Source of the DNA: a virus
Reading direction: 5' to 3' (one strand)
DNA: 64,000 bases
Virus record (IMG/VR): IMGVR_UViG_3300048691_000181
Span: 1 to 64,000 of that record
In this document: piece by piece, positions 1 through 7,976 of the stretch
Layout of the letters: each line of letters begins with the position of its first letter
How positions within the stretch are numbered: position 1 is the first letter of the stretch
The notes under the pieces: generated by a model
Told to the model about the DNA's origin: nothing
What the model saw: only the letters and a program-made list of their open reading frames with translations
Databases searched by the model: none
Translations under genes and position numbers: made by a program

Positions 1-485
1 AACAGAGAATCCAAGTCGGTTTCCTGAAGTGCTTCGTAGTCCAGTCCGATGAAAAGCGGTGGTTCGGTTTTCGGCGACTTGAACTGGAATTCGATAGCAT
101 CAGAAGTTTGCTGGCTTCCCCAGAGGCTCTCAACCAGAGAGTCAACCTCCGAATAAGAACGTGGCAGTTTCAGCTCGAATTCGACATCTTCAGTCGCATT
201 ATGCGCTGCAACTGCCATGTGCAACTTCCGAATTGAACCTTCGTGCATGTCAGAGAATCGCAAATCTTCTTCAGATAGAATCTGAAGCAATTGGTCGCAA
301 TTTGAAGCATCGAACTTCAAATTGACCAAAGGCGATTGAGCTTGGAGCTGTGGTCTTAAGCTTGGCAATGGCTCTGCTTTGTCGAGCAGGTTGAGGCAAG
401 CAAGTGTGCTTACCATGTTTTCAATTGCCATGTTCCAGAGCTTAAAGCTCGATGGAACAAGTGGCGTCATTTTTGCTGGCGTCAT
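1..485 (-). CDS. Unknown protein, N-terminal part (runs off the left edge)
   Basis: An open leftward frame of about 160 codons has no stop before the window edge. Three in-frame ATGs are possible starts, at 485, 470 and 431; the first two lie in a duplicated ATGACGCCA motif and overlap the end of the gene upstream, the last would leave a short gap. The N-terminus (SSFKLWNMAIENMVSTLACL) looks helical and the rest is mixed with many acidic residues. No family recognised. The segment 299-323, inside this gene, is a perfect 9-bp stem with a 7-nt loop. Confidence 0.6.
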   Translation of the reverse strand, partial: MTPAKMTPLVPSSFKLWNMAIENMVSTLACLNLLDKAEPLPSLRPQLQAQSPLVNLKFDASNCDQLLQILSEEDLRFSDMHEGSIRKLHMAVAAHNATEDVEFELKLPRSYSEVDSLVESLWGSQQTSDAIEFQFKSPKTEPPLFIGLDYEALQETDLDSL

Positions 486-819
486 TTTTTGCTTGATTTT
501 CAGTGTAACACATTCTCTTAACAAGCGAATACTCCCAATAAGGAGTAGCGGCCAAGAGCATTAATTTAAGGCTTTTAAGCCTCTTCTTATCTTCCCCTTC
601 TCTTAATGCGTACATCGCATTAAAGTAGCTTAGAAGAAAGAAAACACGGCTTCCTGTCCAATATAGCTGAAACAGAAGTAACAACATAGACTGAGAAGGT
701 CTATTCATTACTAAGGTTAAAGAAACTATATACACTGATAAGAGTATCAGTTGACACGTGGCGTGTTTTAGGGAAAGAGCTAAAACGTGGGAAGAGAGGA
801 TGGGCAAGAACTTAGCCAT
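442..819 (-). CDS. Small integral membrane protein, unknown function
   Basis: 125 residues starting MAKFLPIL. The start at 819 is chosen because the upstream gene stops with TGA at 823-821, one base before, which indicates translational coupling; a longer in-frame reading would overlap that gene extensively. Two strongly hydrophobic stretches (about residues 18-40 and 44-66) suggest a two- or three-pass membrane protein; the C-terminal tail carries a small duplication (AKNDASKNDA) from a DNA repeat that also lies at the start of the next gene. Stem-loops occur at 603-623 and 734-751. Function unknown; holin or host-membrane modifier are possible but unsupported. Confidence 0.6.
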   Translation of the reverse strand: MAKFLPILSSHVLALSLKHATCQLILLSVYIVSLTLVMNRPSQSMLLLLFQLYWTGSRVFFLLSYFNAMYALREGEDKKRLKSLKLMLLAATPYWEYSLVKRMCYTENQAKNDASKNDATCSIEL

Positions 820-820
820 A

Positions 821-1477
821 TCATGCTCCCTTTTGCCCAAATGAATGAAGGAAATCACACGCGATTTCATTGGCATAAGCCAAATATTCCCGCAAGATTT
901 TTCCTTCTCTGTAGTCCATGCCAACTCCAGCTTTAATCTTAACCGATGATTCAACATGCATACAATTTGTACGCTCGTTGAACTTCAAGTCAAAATTAAT
1001 TTGGGTTAGCCCAAACTTAGCGAACCAGCCTCCTCCGAGCTCAATACAGAGCTTCTTAGGAACATAGCTACCTCGTTTTTGGAGCCACATTTTACCCATG
1101 CCTGCTCGAATTGTCGTAGCAGCAGTGGGTGTGTTTTCGATGGCATTGATGAGGCATTGGGGAATATGCAGCCCTGTTTTGGAAGCTTGATTTCCATAGT
1201 CCCTCATTCTGCTGTGGAAGCAGAATTCCTTCCATAGGGTGATGAAATGTGCTTCATGAGGCACATTACATACAACAGTTGGATAGCCGACTTTCCAGTC
1301 GACTGGTTTCAGTTCCATCTTTTCGTAGTTGTGAGCTGAGCCTACGGGTTGCACCTCTCGCTGGTTGAAGGTACGAAATCCGTAGCGCATAGTTTCTGTT
1401 CCTTGAAATACTTCAAGTACATGGAATGCGCTTTGGCTCAGGTCGAACTGGTATTTACAGAGCTTTTCCATTGCCAT
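821..1477 (-). CDS. Unknown conserved-looking protein
   Basis: About 218 residues. The start is uncertain: ATGs at 1495, 1477 and 1471 are in frame and all lie inside the end of the L7/L12-like gene upstream, so the genes overlap by roughly 17-41 nt. The product is soluble, with a Lys/Arg-rich start, a Gly-rich stretch (CIELGGGWFAKFG) near residue 155 and a helical C-terminus (EYLAYANEIACDFLHSFG). No domain recognised. It sits in an apparent operon between the L12-like gene and a membrane protein gene. The sequence contains perfect stem-loops at 1246-1267 and a 12-bp palindrome at 1295-1306. Confidence 0.65.
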   Translation of the reverse strand: MAMEKLCKYQFDLSQSAFHVLEVFQGTETMRYGFRTFNQREVQPVGSAHNYEKMELKPVDWKVGYPTVVCNVPHEAHFITLWKEFCFHSRMRDYGNQASKTGLHIPQCLINAIENTPTAATTIRAGMGKMWLQKRGSYVPKKLCIELGGGWFAKFGLTQINFDLKFNERTNCMHVESSVKIKAGVGMDYREGKILREYLAYANEIACDFLHSFGQKGA

Positions 1478-1715
1478 TGCCCTTCTCTTTTTCAATTTTC
1501 ACAATCGCTCCATGCTCTTCAATAGCAGCCTTAATCTCTAAGGCTCTTTTTTTTGTAACATTTTTAGCAAGCGTGCCGCTACCTCCAAAGTATGGCATTA
1601 TTTCCTTGGCCTCTTTGAGGCCAATATCAAGCGTGAATTTAATTGCCTTGCAGCAACTAAGCTTATTTGGACCTTCGTCAACAAGGATGACGAGGCACTT
1701 AGGCGATTTATCCAT
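1455..1715 (-). CDS. Ribosomal protein L7/L12 C-terminal-domain homologue
   Basis: 86 residues that align by eye with the C-terminal domain of ribosomal stalk protein L7/L12: a first strand and helix VILVDEGPNKLSCCKAIKF, the signature GLKEAKEIM helix, then a lysine-rich helix and final strand EEHGAIVKIEKEKG. In bacteria this domain recruits translation GTPases (EF-G, EF-Tu, IF2). The N-terminal domain that dimerises and binds L10 is absent, so it cannot be an ordinary stalk subunit; a freestanding copy could occupy factors or replace host L12 tips. L7/L12-type proteins are known in some other phages. A perfect 8-bp hairpin lies at 1606-1624. Confidence 0.75.
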   Translation of the reverse strand: MDKSPKCLVILVDEGPNKLSCCKAIKFTLDIGLKEAKEIMPYFGGSGTLAKNVTKKRALEIKAAIEEHGAIVKIEKEKGNGNGKAL

Positions 1716-1718
1716 TTA

Positions 1719-2492
1719 TTAAGGTTTAGCCTCCGCTGGAGGCGGTTTTCCAATATAATCAATTGCCTGTATTCTCTCTAAATAAGACTTAGGCAATTGA
1801 AATCCGTCTTTCACTGCTCTCTTATGAGCAGCATTGATTGAAGCCCAATATTCTTCAGAGGGCTTCAACGGGTTATGTATGTCCTTATTCAACGACCATG
1901 AGGTCACATTAAAGAACATGATTCCTCCTTCTGGAATGACGTTTGGAATCCCTGCCGATTCTCCCAATTGAGGGAAAATCGAAGGTGTTTCTCGAACGTC
2001 ATTCTGTACTGCATGGAGCGGATGCCAGTTAGACAGCAACATATAGTGATTTCCCTCACCAGAGAAATCAGAATTGTTACAGCCTTCCTTCAGCATCAAT
2101 GGAGACCCAAAACGAAGTGCTATCTTTGGTATCGCAAAGACACCAATATAGCAAACGTCTGTTTCGTCTCCTTGTCTCAATGTAGCCTTTCCCTCTACGG
2201 TTGAGAATTCAAGGCTATCTGCCAACCAAGCCTTCTTCTGGAAGGAGAGTTTGACAAATGGAAACTTGTACCAACCGACAAAGTGTGAGCTGAACAGGTC
2301 TTCATTTGGAACGTCCATTCCAATTTCCTTAAAGGAAGGAGCTAAACGTTCGATGAAGTTTGAAGCTTTGAATAAAGCTCCATACGTGCCAATCAGCACA
2401 AAATCTTTAGCTGGATTGCCACGTCCAGCAAGATTATAGTCATTTGGCGCTAATTCAATTCGAGGAATTAAATCCTTATTGAATGGTTTCAT
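1719..2492 (-). CDS. Unknown soluble protein
   Basis: 257 residues, no recognised domain. The N-terminus contains RIELAPNDYNLAGRGNPAKD, the middle is rich in aromatic residues and the C-terminus has a Pro-rich tail (KPPPAEAKP). The start ATG at 2492 overlaps by one base the TAA of the small ORF upstream (TAATG), a coupling arrangement used repeatedly in this phage. The stop is three bases before the L12-like start. Stem-loops at 1729-1743 and 2364-2379. It is probably co-transcribed with its neighbours. Confidence 0.7.
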   Translation of the reverse strand: MKPFNKDLIPRIELAPNDYNLAGRGNPAKDFVLIGTYGALFKASNFIERLAPSFKEIGMDVPNEDLFSSHFVGWYKFPFVKLSFQKKAWLADSLEFSTVEGKATLRQGDETDVCYIGVFAIPKIALRFGSPLMLKEGCNNSDFSGEGNHYMLLSNWHPLHAVQNDVRETPSIFPQLGESAGIPNVIPEGGIMFFNVTSWSLNKDIHNPLKPSEEYWASINAAHKRAVKDGFQLPKSYLERIQAIDYIGKPPPAEAKP

Positions 2493-2647
2493 TAGTCGCC
2501 ATAGTTATGAAACGAAGACACTAATTCAGTTGTAACAACTGAAAATAGTGCTCCAATGAGCAAAGTTGCCTGTACCGCACTATAATAGCCAATTTGTGGC
2601 ATATTAAACTGCGGTACGTCTCTTGCAATTCCATTCCAAAATACCAT
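2492..2647 (-). CDS. Small membrane protein, start uncertain
   Basis: From ATG 2647 the frame gives 51 residues ending FHNYGD, with one hydrophobic segment (ATLLIGALFSVVTTELV). The frame stays open upstream to about 2750 and would add KIAKFAVRLVSTFLISPFLV, a second good membrane segment, but it contains no ATG; a 9-A run on the coding strand (about 2711-2719) could hide a frameshift or slippage site, or a rare start codon is used. The TAATG overlap with the next gene supports translation. Function unknown. Confidence 0.4.
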   Translation of the reverse strand: MVFWNGIARDVPQFNMPQIGYYSAVQATLLIGALFSVVTTELVSSFHNYGD

Positions 2648-2727
2648 TACCAAGAATGGTGAAATTAGGAATGTTGAAACTAAGCGAACTGCAAACTTTG
2701 CAATTTTTATTTTTTTTTGCTTTTCTA

Positions 2728-2973
2728 TTAGTACAGTAAAAATTTGTAGAACAATGCAACTTCTTCGATTCTATGACTTATTCCTTTTTTATTGCACCAG
2801 TCAAGGCACAAAGGGAGAAAGTGGCTTAGAATCAAAATAAAGAGCATTGTCCAAAGCTTTTGAATAACGTCTGCTTCATACCAGAGGAATATGACTAAGC
2901 TCAATAACCCTATCAGTGCTAAGAATATTAGGCTGATACTTATGGTTACGGCTTTTTCAATCAACGCAATCAT
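2728..2973 (-). CDS. Small two-pass membrane protein
   Basis: 81 residues with two long hydrophobic segments, about residues 9-31 (ISISLIFLALIGLLSLVIFL) and 39-58, and a basic C-terminal tail. It lies downstream of the TROVE-like gene and upstream of another small membrane ORF. No family recognised; size and topology would fit a holin or a membrane accessory protein, but nothing specific supports either. The 68-nt gap to the gene upstream holds a 7-bp stem-loop with an 8-nt loop at 3013-3034. Confidence 0.55.
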   Translation of the reverse strand: MIALIEKAVTISISLIFLALIGLLSLVIFLWYEADVIQKLWTMLFILILSHFLPLCLDWCNKKGISHRIEEVALFYKFLLY

Positions 2974-3041
2974 TCAATCCAAAGATTGATGTGTCTCTGG
3001 CGTAGGTATGTGTTCCAATTATTTTTCATTGGAAGTTTATT

Positions 3042-4559
3042 TTACTGGTTACGGAAAGACACAGTCGAATTTGTATCTCCTTTTTCCATTGGATTGGCTA
3101 TGCCATTTTGTTGGCATATCCATTCAAGGAAATAGTCGGAGTGACCGTGAATCCGTGTAAACATGGATTGAACCTCAGTCCCATATTTCTCGGCATGTGC
3201 CTGAACGTTCATAACGAACTGACGTTTACAAGCCGTAATAACGGGGAATTGAGTATCCCCTAACTTATTTGCTGAATCTCCTCTCCAAGAAACTTGGAGC
3301 CTGTTATCACATTCTTCTCCATCGCAGAAAAGAAAGATATTAGAAGCCGAATGGCTTGGATTGGACTTTATGTCCTTCTCAACTGTAGCAAAGAAGTCGT
3401 ACTCGAATATGCCTCCGCCTTGCAGCTTGTACTTTCTTTCGAGTTTATCTCCTGCATCCATTGAGAATATATTCTCAAATAATGCAAGTCTATCTTCTTC
3501 ATTGAGCTTTATGTGAAGCCCAATGTCTTTTCCATTATTTGGTGCACTTGTATCTCCAGAGAACCAAATTTCACATTCTTCGCACACCAGCGATAGCATA
3601 TATGCCATAAGTATAGCAGCATGCCTTCGCTCCATCCTTCCTCCTCCGCCAGAAGCGATTGGGTGCTTCATACTTCCAGACCAGTCAATTCCGATATGTG
3701 TCATGCCAGGAATCTTTTTAATTCCCTTGTGTGTGAACATATTGAATATCAGCTCTTGAAACAATGGAGCGAAAGAGCTATTGTTCACAGCATTAGCATT
3801 CAGCTCGGTTTTATAGAGAACCGTAGGTGGCATCAAGCCTTTCGGCATTTTTGCACGCAGGTTCTCTTCGAGCCATGCTCTATCTATGCCTAACTCATCG
3901 GCAAATGGCATCGAATTGATGTACGCGATTACATTCAATTCGATTAGCTCCATCTTGGCTTGGTCAATAGACAGAGCTTTGAATGCACTTGGCATCGAAG
4001 TGTTTCCCCAACGAGACAACGTCTCTAACTTCTCCCAGTTCACCTTTGACAGTTTACCGATTGAAGTTGCGCTGTTCGCTTTTGTATATGTTTCATATAC
4101 CTGTCTAAGTTGTGGAAGAACAGGTAAGGTAGGTTCGTCGAGCAGTATCGTATCGATGAGTGGTCTGACCGTGCTGGTCAAGGACATACCTACTACACGG
4201 AACTTCATGATATGCTCGAACAGTTTTTGAGCTTCACTTTCTTTCAGAAAGACAGAAGCCCAATGTATCGTATACATCAGTATTGGCTGATGTAGTAGGA
4301 GTTCAGGTACGAAGCTCGCCAATGCAGGCGTAGGCGCGTACTTGAAAACAATAACTATGTATGCCGCGATAGAACTTTGAAGCTTGGCCAATTGCATCAA
4401 ATTCTTTGCAGCGTCGTAATCGTCGTAGATTAAATCTACGTCATGAGATTGGCTCTTAATCAATGGCTCAATCTCGTTAACAACAACTTTTTGGACGAAG
4501 CTGTCATTTTCCTGCAATATGAATTGCGAGAAAATTCCAGCTAACGTTTTTTTTTTCAT
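3042..4559 (-). CDS. Ro60/TROVE-like RNA-binding protein with vWA domain (putative)
   Basis: 505 residues. The N-terminal ~270 residues are helical, as expected for a HEAT-repeat ring; a segment MPPTVLYKTELNANAV precedes a C-terminal von Willebrand A domain starting near residue 293 with the MIDAS motif DWSGS and a later FLFCDGEE strand typical of vWA folds. This order (helical ring, MPxTxL-type segment, vWA) is that of Ro60/TROVE proteins, which bind misfolded RNAs and Y RNAs. A phage Ro-like protein in the same arm as odd tRNA-like RNAs is suggestive. Alternative: an unrelated vWA protein with helical N-terminus. Contains an 18-bp palindrome at 3461-3478 and hairpins at 3099-3118 and 4424-4440. 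Confidence 0.5.
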   Translation of the reverse strand: MKKKTLAGIFSQFILQENDSFVQKVVVNEIEPLIKSQSHDVDLIYDDYDAAKNLMQLAKLQSSIAAYIVIVFKYAPTPALASFVPELLLHQPILMYTIHWASVFLKESEAQKLFEHIMKFRVVGMSLTSTVRPLIDTILLDEPTLPVLPQLRQVYETYTKANSATSIGKLSKVNWEKLETLSRWGNTSMPSAFKALSIDQAKMELIELNVIAYINSMPFADELGIDRAWLEENLRAKMPKGLMPPTVLYKTELNANAVNNSSFAPLFQELIFNMFTHKGIKKIPGMTHIGIDWSGSMKHPIASGGGGRMERRHAAILMAYMLSLVCEECEIWFSGDTSAPNNGKDIGLHIKLNEEDRLALFENIFSMDAGDKLERKYKLQGGGIFEYDFFATVEKDIKSNPSHSASNIFLFCDGEECDNRLQVSWRGDSANKLGDTQFPVITACKRQFVMNVQAHAEKYGTEVQSMFTRIHGHSDYFLEWICQQNGIANPMEKGDTNSTVSFRNQ

Positions 4560-4737
4560 AAATTACGGGTTAATGTGTTCCTGTTTAAGCATCTTTTTTA
4601 GAAATCGATATACTCTTTTGATTTGCAGTCAAGAGTCTATATATCGTATTCTTCATTAGGTCAGCTCGTGGTATGCTATGTGATATAGCGAATTAACGAG
4701 TCTGTTTCTTAAACAGGAACGAGTTTAAAACGACTTA
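4560..4737. other. Gene-free gap upstream of the TROVE-like gene
   Basis: No ORF supported. AT-rich, with the string TTCCTGTTT near 4576 and CTGTTTCTTAAACAG near 4711, so two stretches that can pair with each other or form a local hairpin. It probably carries the leader of the TROVE-like gene; I could not place a promoter. Confidence 0.4.
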
Positions 4738-4902
4738 CTATCTGTCCACTGGACAGTTAGCGCAACCGCCTGTTGCGCAATTTGACCCGCTACAACCGCC
4801 TTTGAAGGCAGTGCAAGTAGCAGGTTTTGGTCCAGTAGACCCTTCGACTTTATAAGTCGGAATTGAATTTGAAATGATTGGATTTTTCATACCAGTTGCC
4901 AT
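4738..4902 (-). CDS. Small cysteine-rich protein
   Basis: 54 residues from ATG 4902 to TAG 4740-4738. The C-terminal half carries five cysteines in 21 residues (pattern C-x6-C-x4-C-x4-C-x2-C) among Gly, Ser and Asn, beginning ATCTAFKGGC. There is no signal peptide. The spacing suggests a metal-binding or disulphide-rich mini-protein; Gly-rich Cys patterns are also seen in small maturation substrates. No partner enzyme is visible nearby. Function unknown. Confidence 0.55.
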   Translation of the reverse strand: MATGMKNPIISNSIPTYKVEGSTGPKPATCTAFKGGCSGSNCATGGCANCPVDR

Positions 4903-4957
4903 TTGAAATTGTTAATTTTGCCTTGTAGTAGAGCCCCTTTTTTGGAGGGCGCAGATG

Positions 4958-5137
4958 CTACTTAGCGAAAAAGAGTGAACAGGCGCGTGCCCATCCACTT
5001 GTTTCAGCGATTTTAACCGCAGCCTGAGCCGCAGTTAGGTCGCTACCCATTCCTACACTATTTGGCACTTGAGCCAAACGAAGAATGGATTCTCGTTGTT
5101 GTGCCACCTTTTCGAGGTTGGCTCTATGTTTTTCCAT
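4958..5137 (-). CDS. Small unknown protein
   Basis: 59 residues from ATG 5137, ending TAG. Begins MEKHRANLEKVAQQRESILR, a basic amphipathic helix, followed by GMGSDLTAAQAAVKIAETSG, a second helix, and a hydrophobic end. It lies between the exported OmpA-like gene and the Cys-rich gene in the same direction, so probably the same operon. No family recognised. Confidence 0.55.
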   Translation of the reverse strand: MEKHRANLEKVAQQRESILRLAQVPNSVGMGSDLTAAQAAVKIAETSGWARACSLFFAK

Positions 5138-5160
5138 TTGACAATCTCTATTTAGGTTTC

Positions 5161-6234
5161 TTAATAATTAAATATGTATGTTAAATATTGATCTGCTACG
5201 TTATAGCCCTGATAGGGTCTAATACGTGTCTGAATTCTTTCTGATCTGAAACCACTTTTCTTCAGAGCTTCAATACCGCAATCAATACGTGCTTGAGCTA
5301 TTTTCTGATTTTTTAGTTTCGTTCCAGTACTCGAACTTGCTCCAATGACGAGTACTTGAGCTGTCTTGGGAATCTTATCCACAAAGGATAAGATTCCGTC
5401 TAATTGCTCAAACGACAAATCTGAAGCTCCTGCTTTAAAATGCAGGGTTAGTGTTTCGGATTTAGCTTGTTTCTGAATTGGCGCTTCCTGTTTTTGCTGT
5501 TCAAGAACTTCAGTACGTTGAAAAACGCGTTGAATCTTGGAAAGCAAAAAGGAATCGTTTTTCCTCAACGGTTCTGTTTCTTGACGAACCAAATAGCTCG
5601 TCAATTGGACAATTGCTTGTCCAAAAACGCTGTCGTTCAATAGGCGGTCACGTGTTTCCTGAACGGAAAACACAGGAGCGGGTGCTTGAACGACGGGTGG
5701 TTTCGCTTGCCGCTGTTTTTTAAACAGCGGCAAGCGAACAAATACGCGTGGCGTAACCACGATGTCGTGTTTTCCGCGAATAGCATTGTCAAGCCCATCT
5801 GGAACCGCAATGTTGCGTTCCCCAGATAAACTAACACCTATAACGGTGTTAGCTTTGGTACGCCATTGGGCGCCCATTGCAACGTTTGCGTTTGCGGCTG
5901 CGTAACGGAATGGACGGGCTGTAATGGAGCCTTCTCCGAAGAGTTGGAACCGATTGCCCGTTTGAATTCTGGCTCCGATTTCACCGTATCCGTGGTCGCG
6001 TACAAAACTGCCGAGACGTAAAGCGCGATAAGCCACACCAGTAAAAACCCCGCCTGTGATGTTTGGGGTAATAGAAAAATCATAGCCCAAACGAAGGCCA
6101 ATTTCAGACCCCGCCTTTGCGGTCTCGAAATCAGTATAAGCGATGGGAGCTGCCAATCGCGTTTCAAGAGTGAGTTGAGCATTAGCGACAGTTGTTGTGG
6201 CTAAGATAGCCACAATTAAAAGAATCTGTTTCAT
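5161..6234 (-). CDS. Exported OmpA-like outer-membrane protein
   Basis: 357 residues. A Sec signal peptide (residues 1-19, cleavage after ANA before QLTLE) leads into a Gly/aromatic-rich beta-strand region (about 20-175), a Pro/Gln linker, and a C-terminal OmpA/MotB-like peptidoglycan-binding domain (about 250-350: LTLHFKAGASDLS ... VLVIGASSSTG ... ARIDCGIEALKKSG). This is the architecture of Bacteroidota outer-membrane porin-like OmpA proteins. In a phage it could remodel the infected cell surface, for example to block superinfection. A 17-bp perfect inverted repeat with a 3-nt loop (5702-5738) lies exactly at the barrel-linker junction, and an 8-bp hairpin at 5831-5852. Confidence 0.7.
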   Translation of the reverse strand: MKQILLIVAILATTTVANAQLTLETRLAAPIAYTDFETAKAGSEIGLRLGYDFSITPNITGGVFTGVAYRALRLGSFVRDHGYGEIGARIQTGNRFQLFGEGSITARPFRYAAANANVAMGAQWRTKANTVIGVSLSGERNIAVPDGLDNAIRGKHDIVVTPRVFVRLPLFKKQRQAKPPVVQAPAPVFSVQETRDRLLNDSVFGQAIVQLTSYLVRQETEPLRKNDSFLLSKIQRVFQRTEVLEQQKQEAPIQKQAKSETLTLHFKAGASDLSFEQLDGILSFVDKIPKTAQVLVIGASSSTGTKLKNQKIAQARIDCGIEALKKSGFRSERIQTRIRPYQGYNVADQYLTYIFNY

Positions 6235-6283
6235 AAAATCAAGTGTTTTTTGTGGCTTTCGCCGTTTATTTTTTTAATTAAGC

Positions 6284-7381
6284 TCACAAATCGTCGAGCT
6301 TTTGTAGTTGCCACTTCTCGATAATGGCAACAAGATTAGCCCCATAATTTGGGTCAGTGGCATAATGCCACTTTTGTAATGACTCTGCCCACCTTTTATA
6401 GTTTGCATTCTGCCTTGCTAATGCAGCATACTTACCATAATAGACAGATTTGTCCGTTAGCCATTCTGAATGGGCGCGATAGCTCTCCCAAGCAGAGGCG
6501 AAATTGCGATAGCGCTCTCCTGCTTTGTCACCTTTGTGAATGGTGACAATTGGGCTACAATGCCCAGAATCGCAATTCTTCTCCCAACACTTAATGCCAA
6601 AATGAGCATTGTGTTGGGAGGCTAAAATAGACATTCCATTTGCTGACTCCAATGCTCCTTGAGCAAGGATAATTGAAGCTGGAATGCCAAATTTGTCCTT
6701 TTCGCCGATAGCAATTTTTGAGAACCTCTGAAAGTAAGAGGCTCTCTGTTGGTCGGGCAAAGATATAGAGCTCACCGACTTTGTTGAGACAAACTGAGCT
6801 GTTCCTCCTTTTGGAAGGGAGGGTTCAATTCGTTCTATTCCGTCGGTAGCCAGCTCCTTCGCTGGAGCTTTGATAAGAGTCGTAGAATTCTCTACAATCC
6901 CCTTTATTTGCCTTCTAACAGACTTTTCTTGTGTCTGTGGTACACTGTGGTTCATAGCCCCAACATAACCTAAGAAACAAGAAATGGTCAATGCCCCAGC
7001 AGCAAGTAACCCTAAGAAGAGATTTGCTTGTTCCGCATCACGGAATTCAGCGTACTCTTCTAAACCCGCATTGTACGGGTTGTTTTTTAGGGTGACGAGA
7101 TAGTTTCTCCATCGCTTGACGAACCGAGAAGCGCGCCATGCCATTGCTGCGAATAGGCAGAATGACACGATGAAAACTATCTGACTATAATTGGCAGTCG
7201 GATACCAGACCGACATACCAAAAGCAGCAAGTGTGGAAATAGACATGCCGACTGCTCCCCTGATTAGGGTTTCAATCAGATGTTTCTTTAGCCAGACAGC
7301 CGCCTGTTCGGTCAATTGGCCGACATCTGCTACAATGGCAGGAAGCACCTCGTAACGGTGCTTGTTCACAGTGCCGTTCAT
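6284..7381 (-). CDS. Membrane-anchored glucosaminidase (GH73/FlgJ-type) endolysin-like protein
   Basis: 365 residues. Residues about 38-60, 65-84 and 120-142 are hydrophobic membrane segments; residues about 220-360 form a lysozyme-like glucosaminidase domain with KFGIPASIILAQGALESANG (Glu of ALES the likely catalytic acid), then HNAHFGIKCW and YRNFASAWESYRAHSEWL, all typical of GH73/FlgJ beta-N-acetylglucosaminidases that cut peptidoglycan. The N-terminal membrane domain suggests delivery to the periplasmic face without a signal peptide. A complex hairpin (10 bp plus an inner 5-bp stem with an 8-nt loop, 6581-6620) lies in the coding sequence. Confidence 0.75.
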   Translation of the reverse strand: MNGTVNKHRYEVLPAIVADVGQLTEQAAVWLKKHLIETLIRGAVGMSISTLAAFGMSVWYPTANYSQIVFIVSFCLFAAMAWRASRFVKRWRNYLVTLKNNPYNAGLEEYAEFRDAEQANLFLGLLAAGALTISCFLGYVGAMNHSVPQTQEKSVRRQIKGIVENSTTLIKAPAKELATDGIERIEPSLPKGGTAQFVSTKSVSSISLPDQQRASYFQRFSKIAIGEKDKFGIPASIILAQGALESANGMSILASQHNAHFGIKCWEKNCDSGHCSPIVTIHKGDKAGERYRNFASAWESYRAHSEWLTDKSVYYGKYAALARQNANYKRWAESLQKWHYATDPNYGANLVAIIEKWQLQKLDDL

Positions 7382-7390
7382 GTTTGTTTT

Positions 7391-7648
7391 TTATTTTATA
7401 GAGCCGTATTTGGCATTGAATGCCTTTATACGGTTACCAGATTCAATTGGCCCTAATTGAGCCAACTCTTCCTTAAACTCGTCCGACATACTGTCGGTTT
7501 CCGTTCGAGGGATTTGAACCCCGTAGGGTTCGAGCTGGAAGTCTTGGAGACAATTGTTCTCCAAGATAAAGTCCAGCAGCTCCGTTTCCCCTTTAGCTAA
7601 CTCTGCCAATATAGCATCTCTAACTAAAGGGCGTACAATCGCTCTCAT
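7391..7648 (-). CDS. Unknown small acidic protein
   Basis: 85 residues, starting MRAIVRPLVRDAILAELAKG and rich in Glu thereafter; predicted helical then extended (LEPYGVQIPRTETDSM). It ends 9 nt before the glucosaminidase gene, so it is probably co-transcribed. Two perfect hairpins fall inside it: 7516-7531 (6 bp) and 7543-7565 (8 bp, 7-nt loop). No family recognised. Confidence 0.6.
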   Translation of the reverse strand: MRAIVRPLVRDAILAELAKGETELLDFILENNCLQDFQLEPYGVQIPRTETDSMSDEFKEELAQLGPIESGNRIKAFNAKYGSIK

Positions 7649-7727
7649 GGGATTTGTTTTTATTCTAAGCTATTATTGTCTCTTTTCCATGTATATGGAT
7701 AGTTAGAGAATAATAATGGCTTAGGAG

Positions 7728-7976
7728 TTAGAAATTACGGAATGCCATTCCATCGAACTCGAAGAATAGGGCGCTAACCCATCCTGAATCCAATTTGACC
7801 ATTCCGTTTTGTTGAAGGACTTCAACAGGAAACTTAATAGGCTCCATCCCATTACCGACTTTGGTAAGGGTTGAAGCAGATAGTCTCCTGTTGAAGCCCG
7901 TTAATTCGACTGCCACAGGCTTATTCTTCTTTTCAGGAAGAATCGCCTTCGGCAGAATTGGATTAGCCATAACCAT
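7728..7976 (-). CDS. Unknown small protein
   Basis: 82 residues; an alternative start two codons in (MANPILPK, 7970) is equally good. Mixed beta-like composition (KPVAVELTGFNRRLSASTL, WVSALFFEFDGMAFRNF). No transmembrane segment or known motif. The gap to the gene downstream (7649-7727) can form a long imperfect hairpin in which CTAAGC near 7665 pairs with the region near 7720. Confidence 0.55.
   Translation of the reverse strand: MVMANPILPKAILPEKKNKPVAVELTGFNRRLSASTLTKVGNGMEPIKFPVEVLQQNGMVKLDSGWVSALFFEFDGMAFRNF

Noticed and set aside
7501-7531. tRNA T-arm-like string near a GAACCC/GGGTTC hairpin
   Set aside because: Lies inside a coding gene and has no acceptor or D arm; one of the intragenic hairpins.
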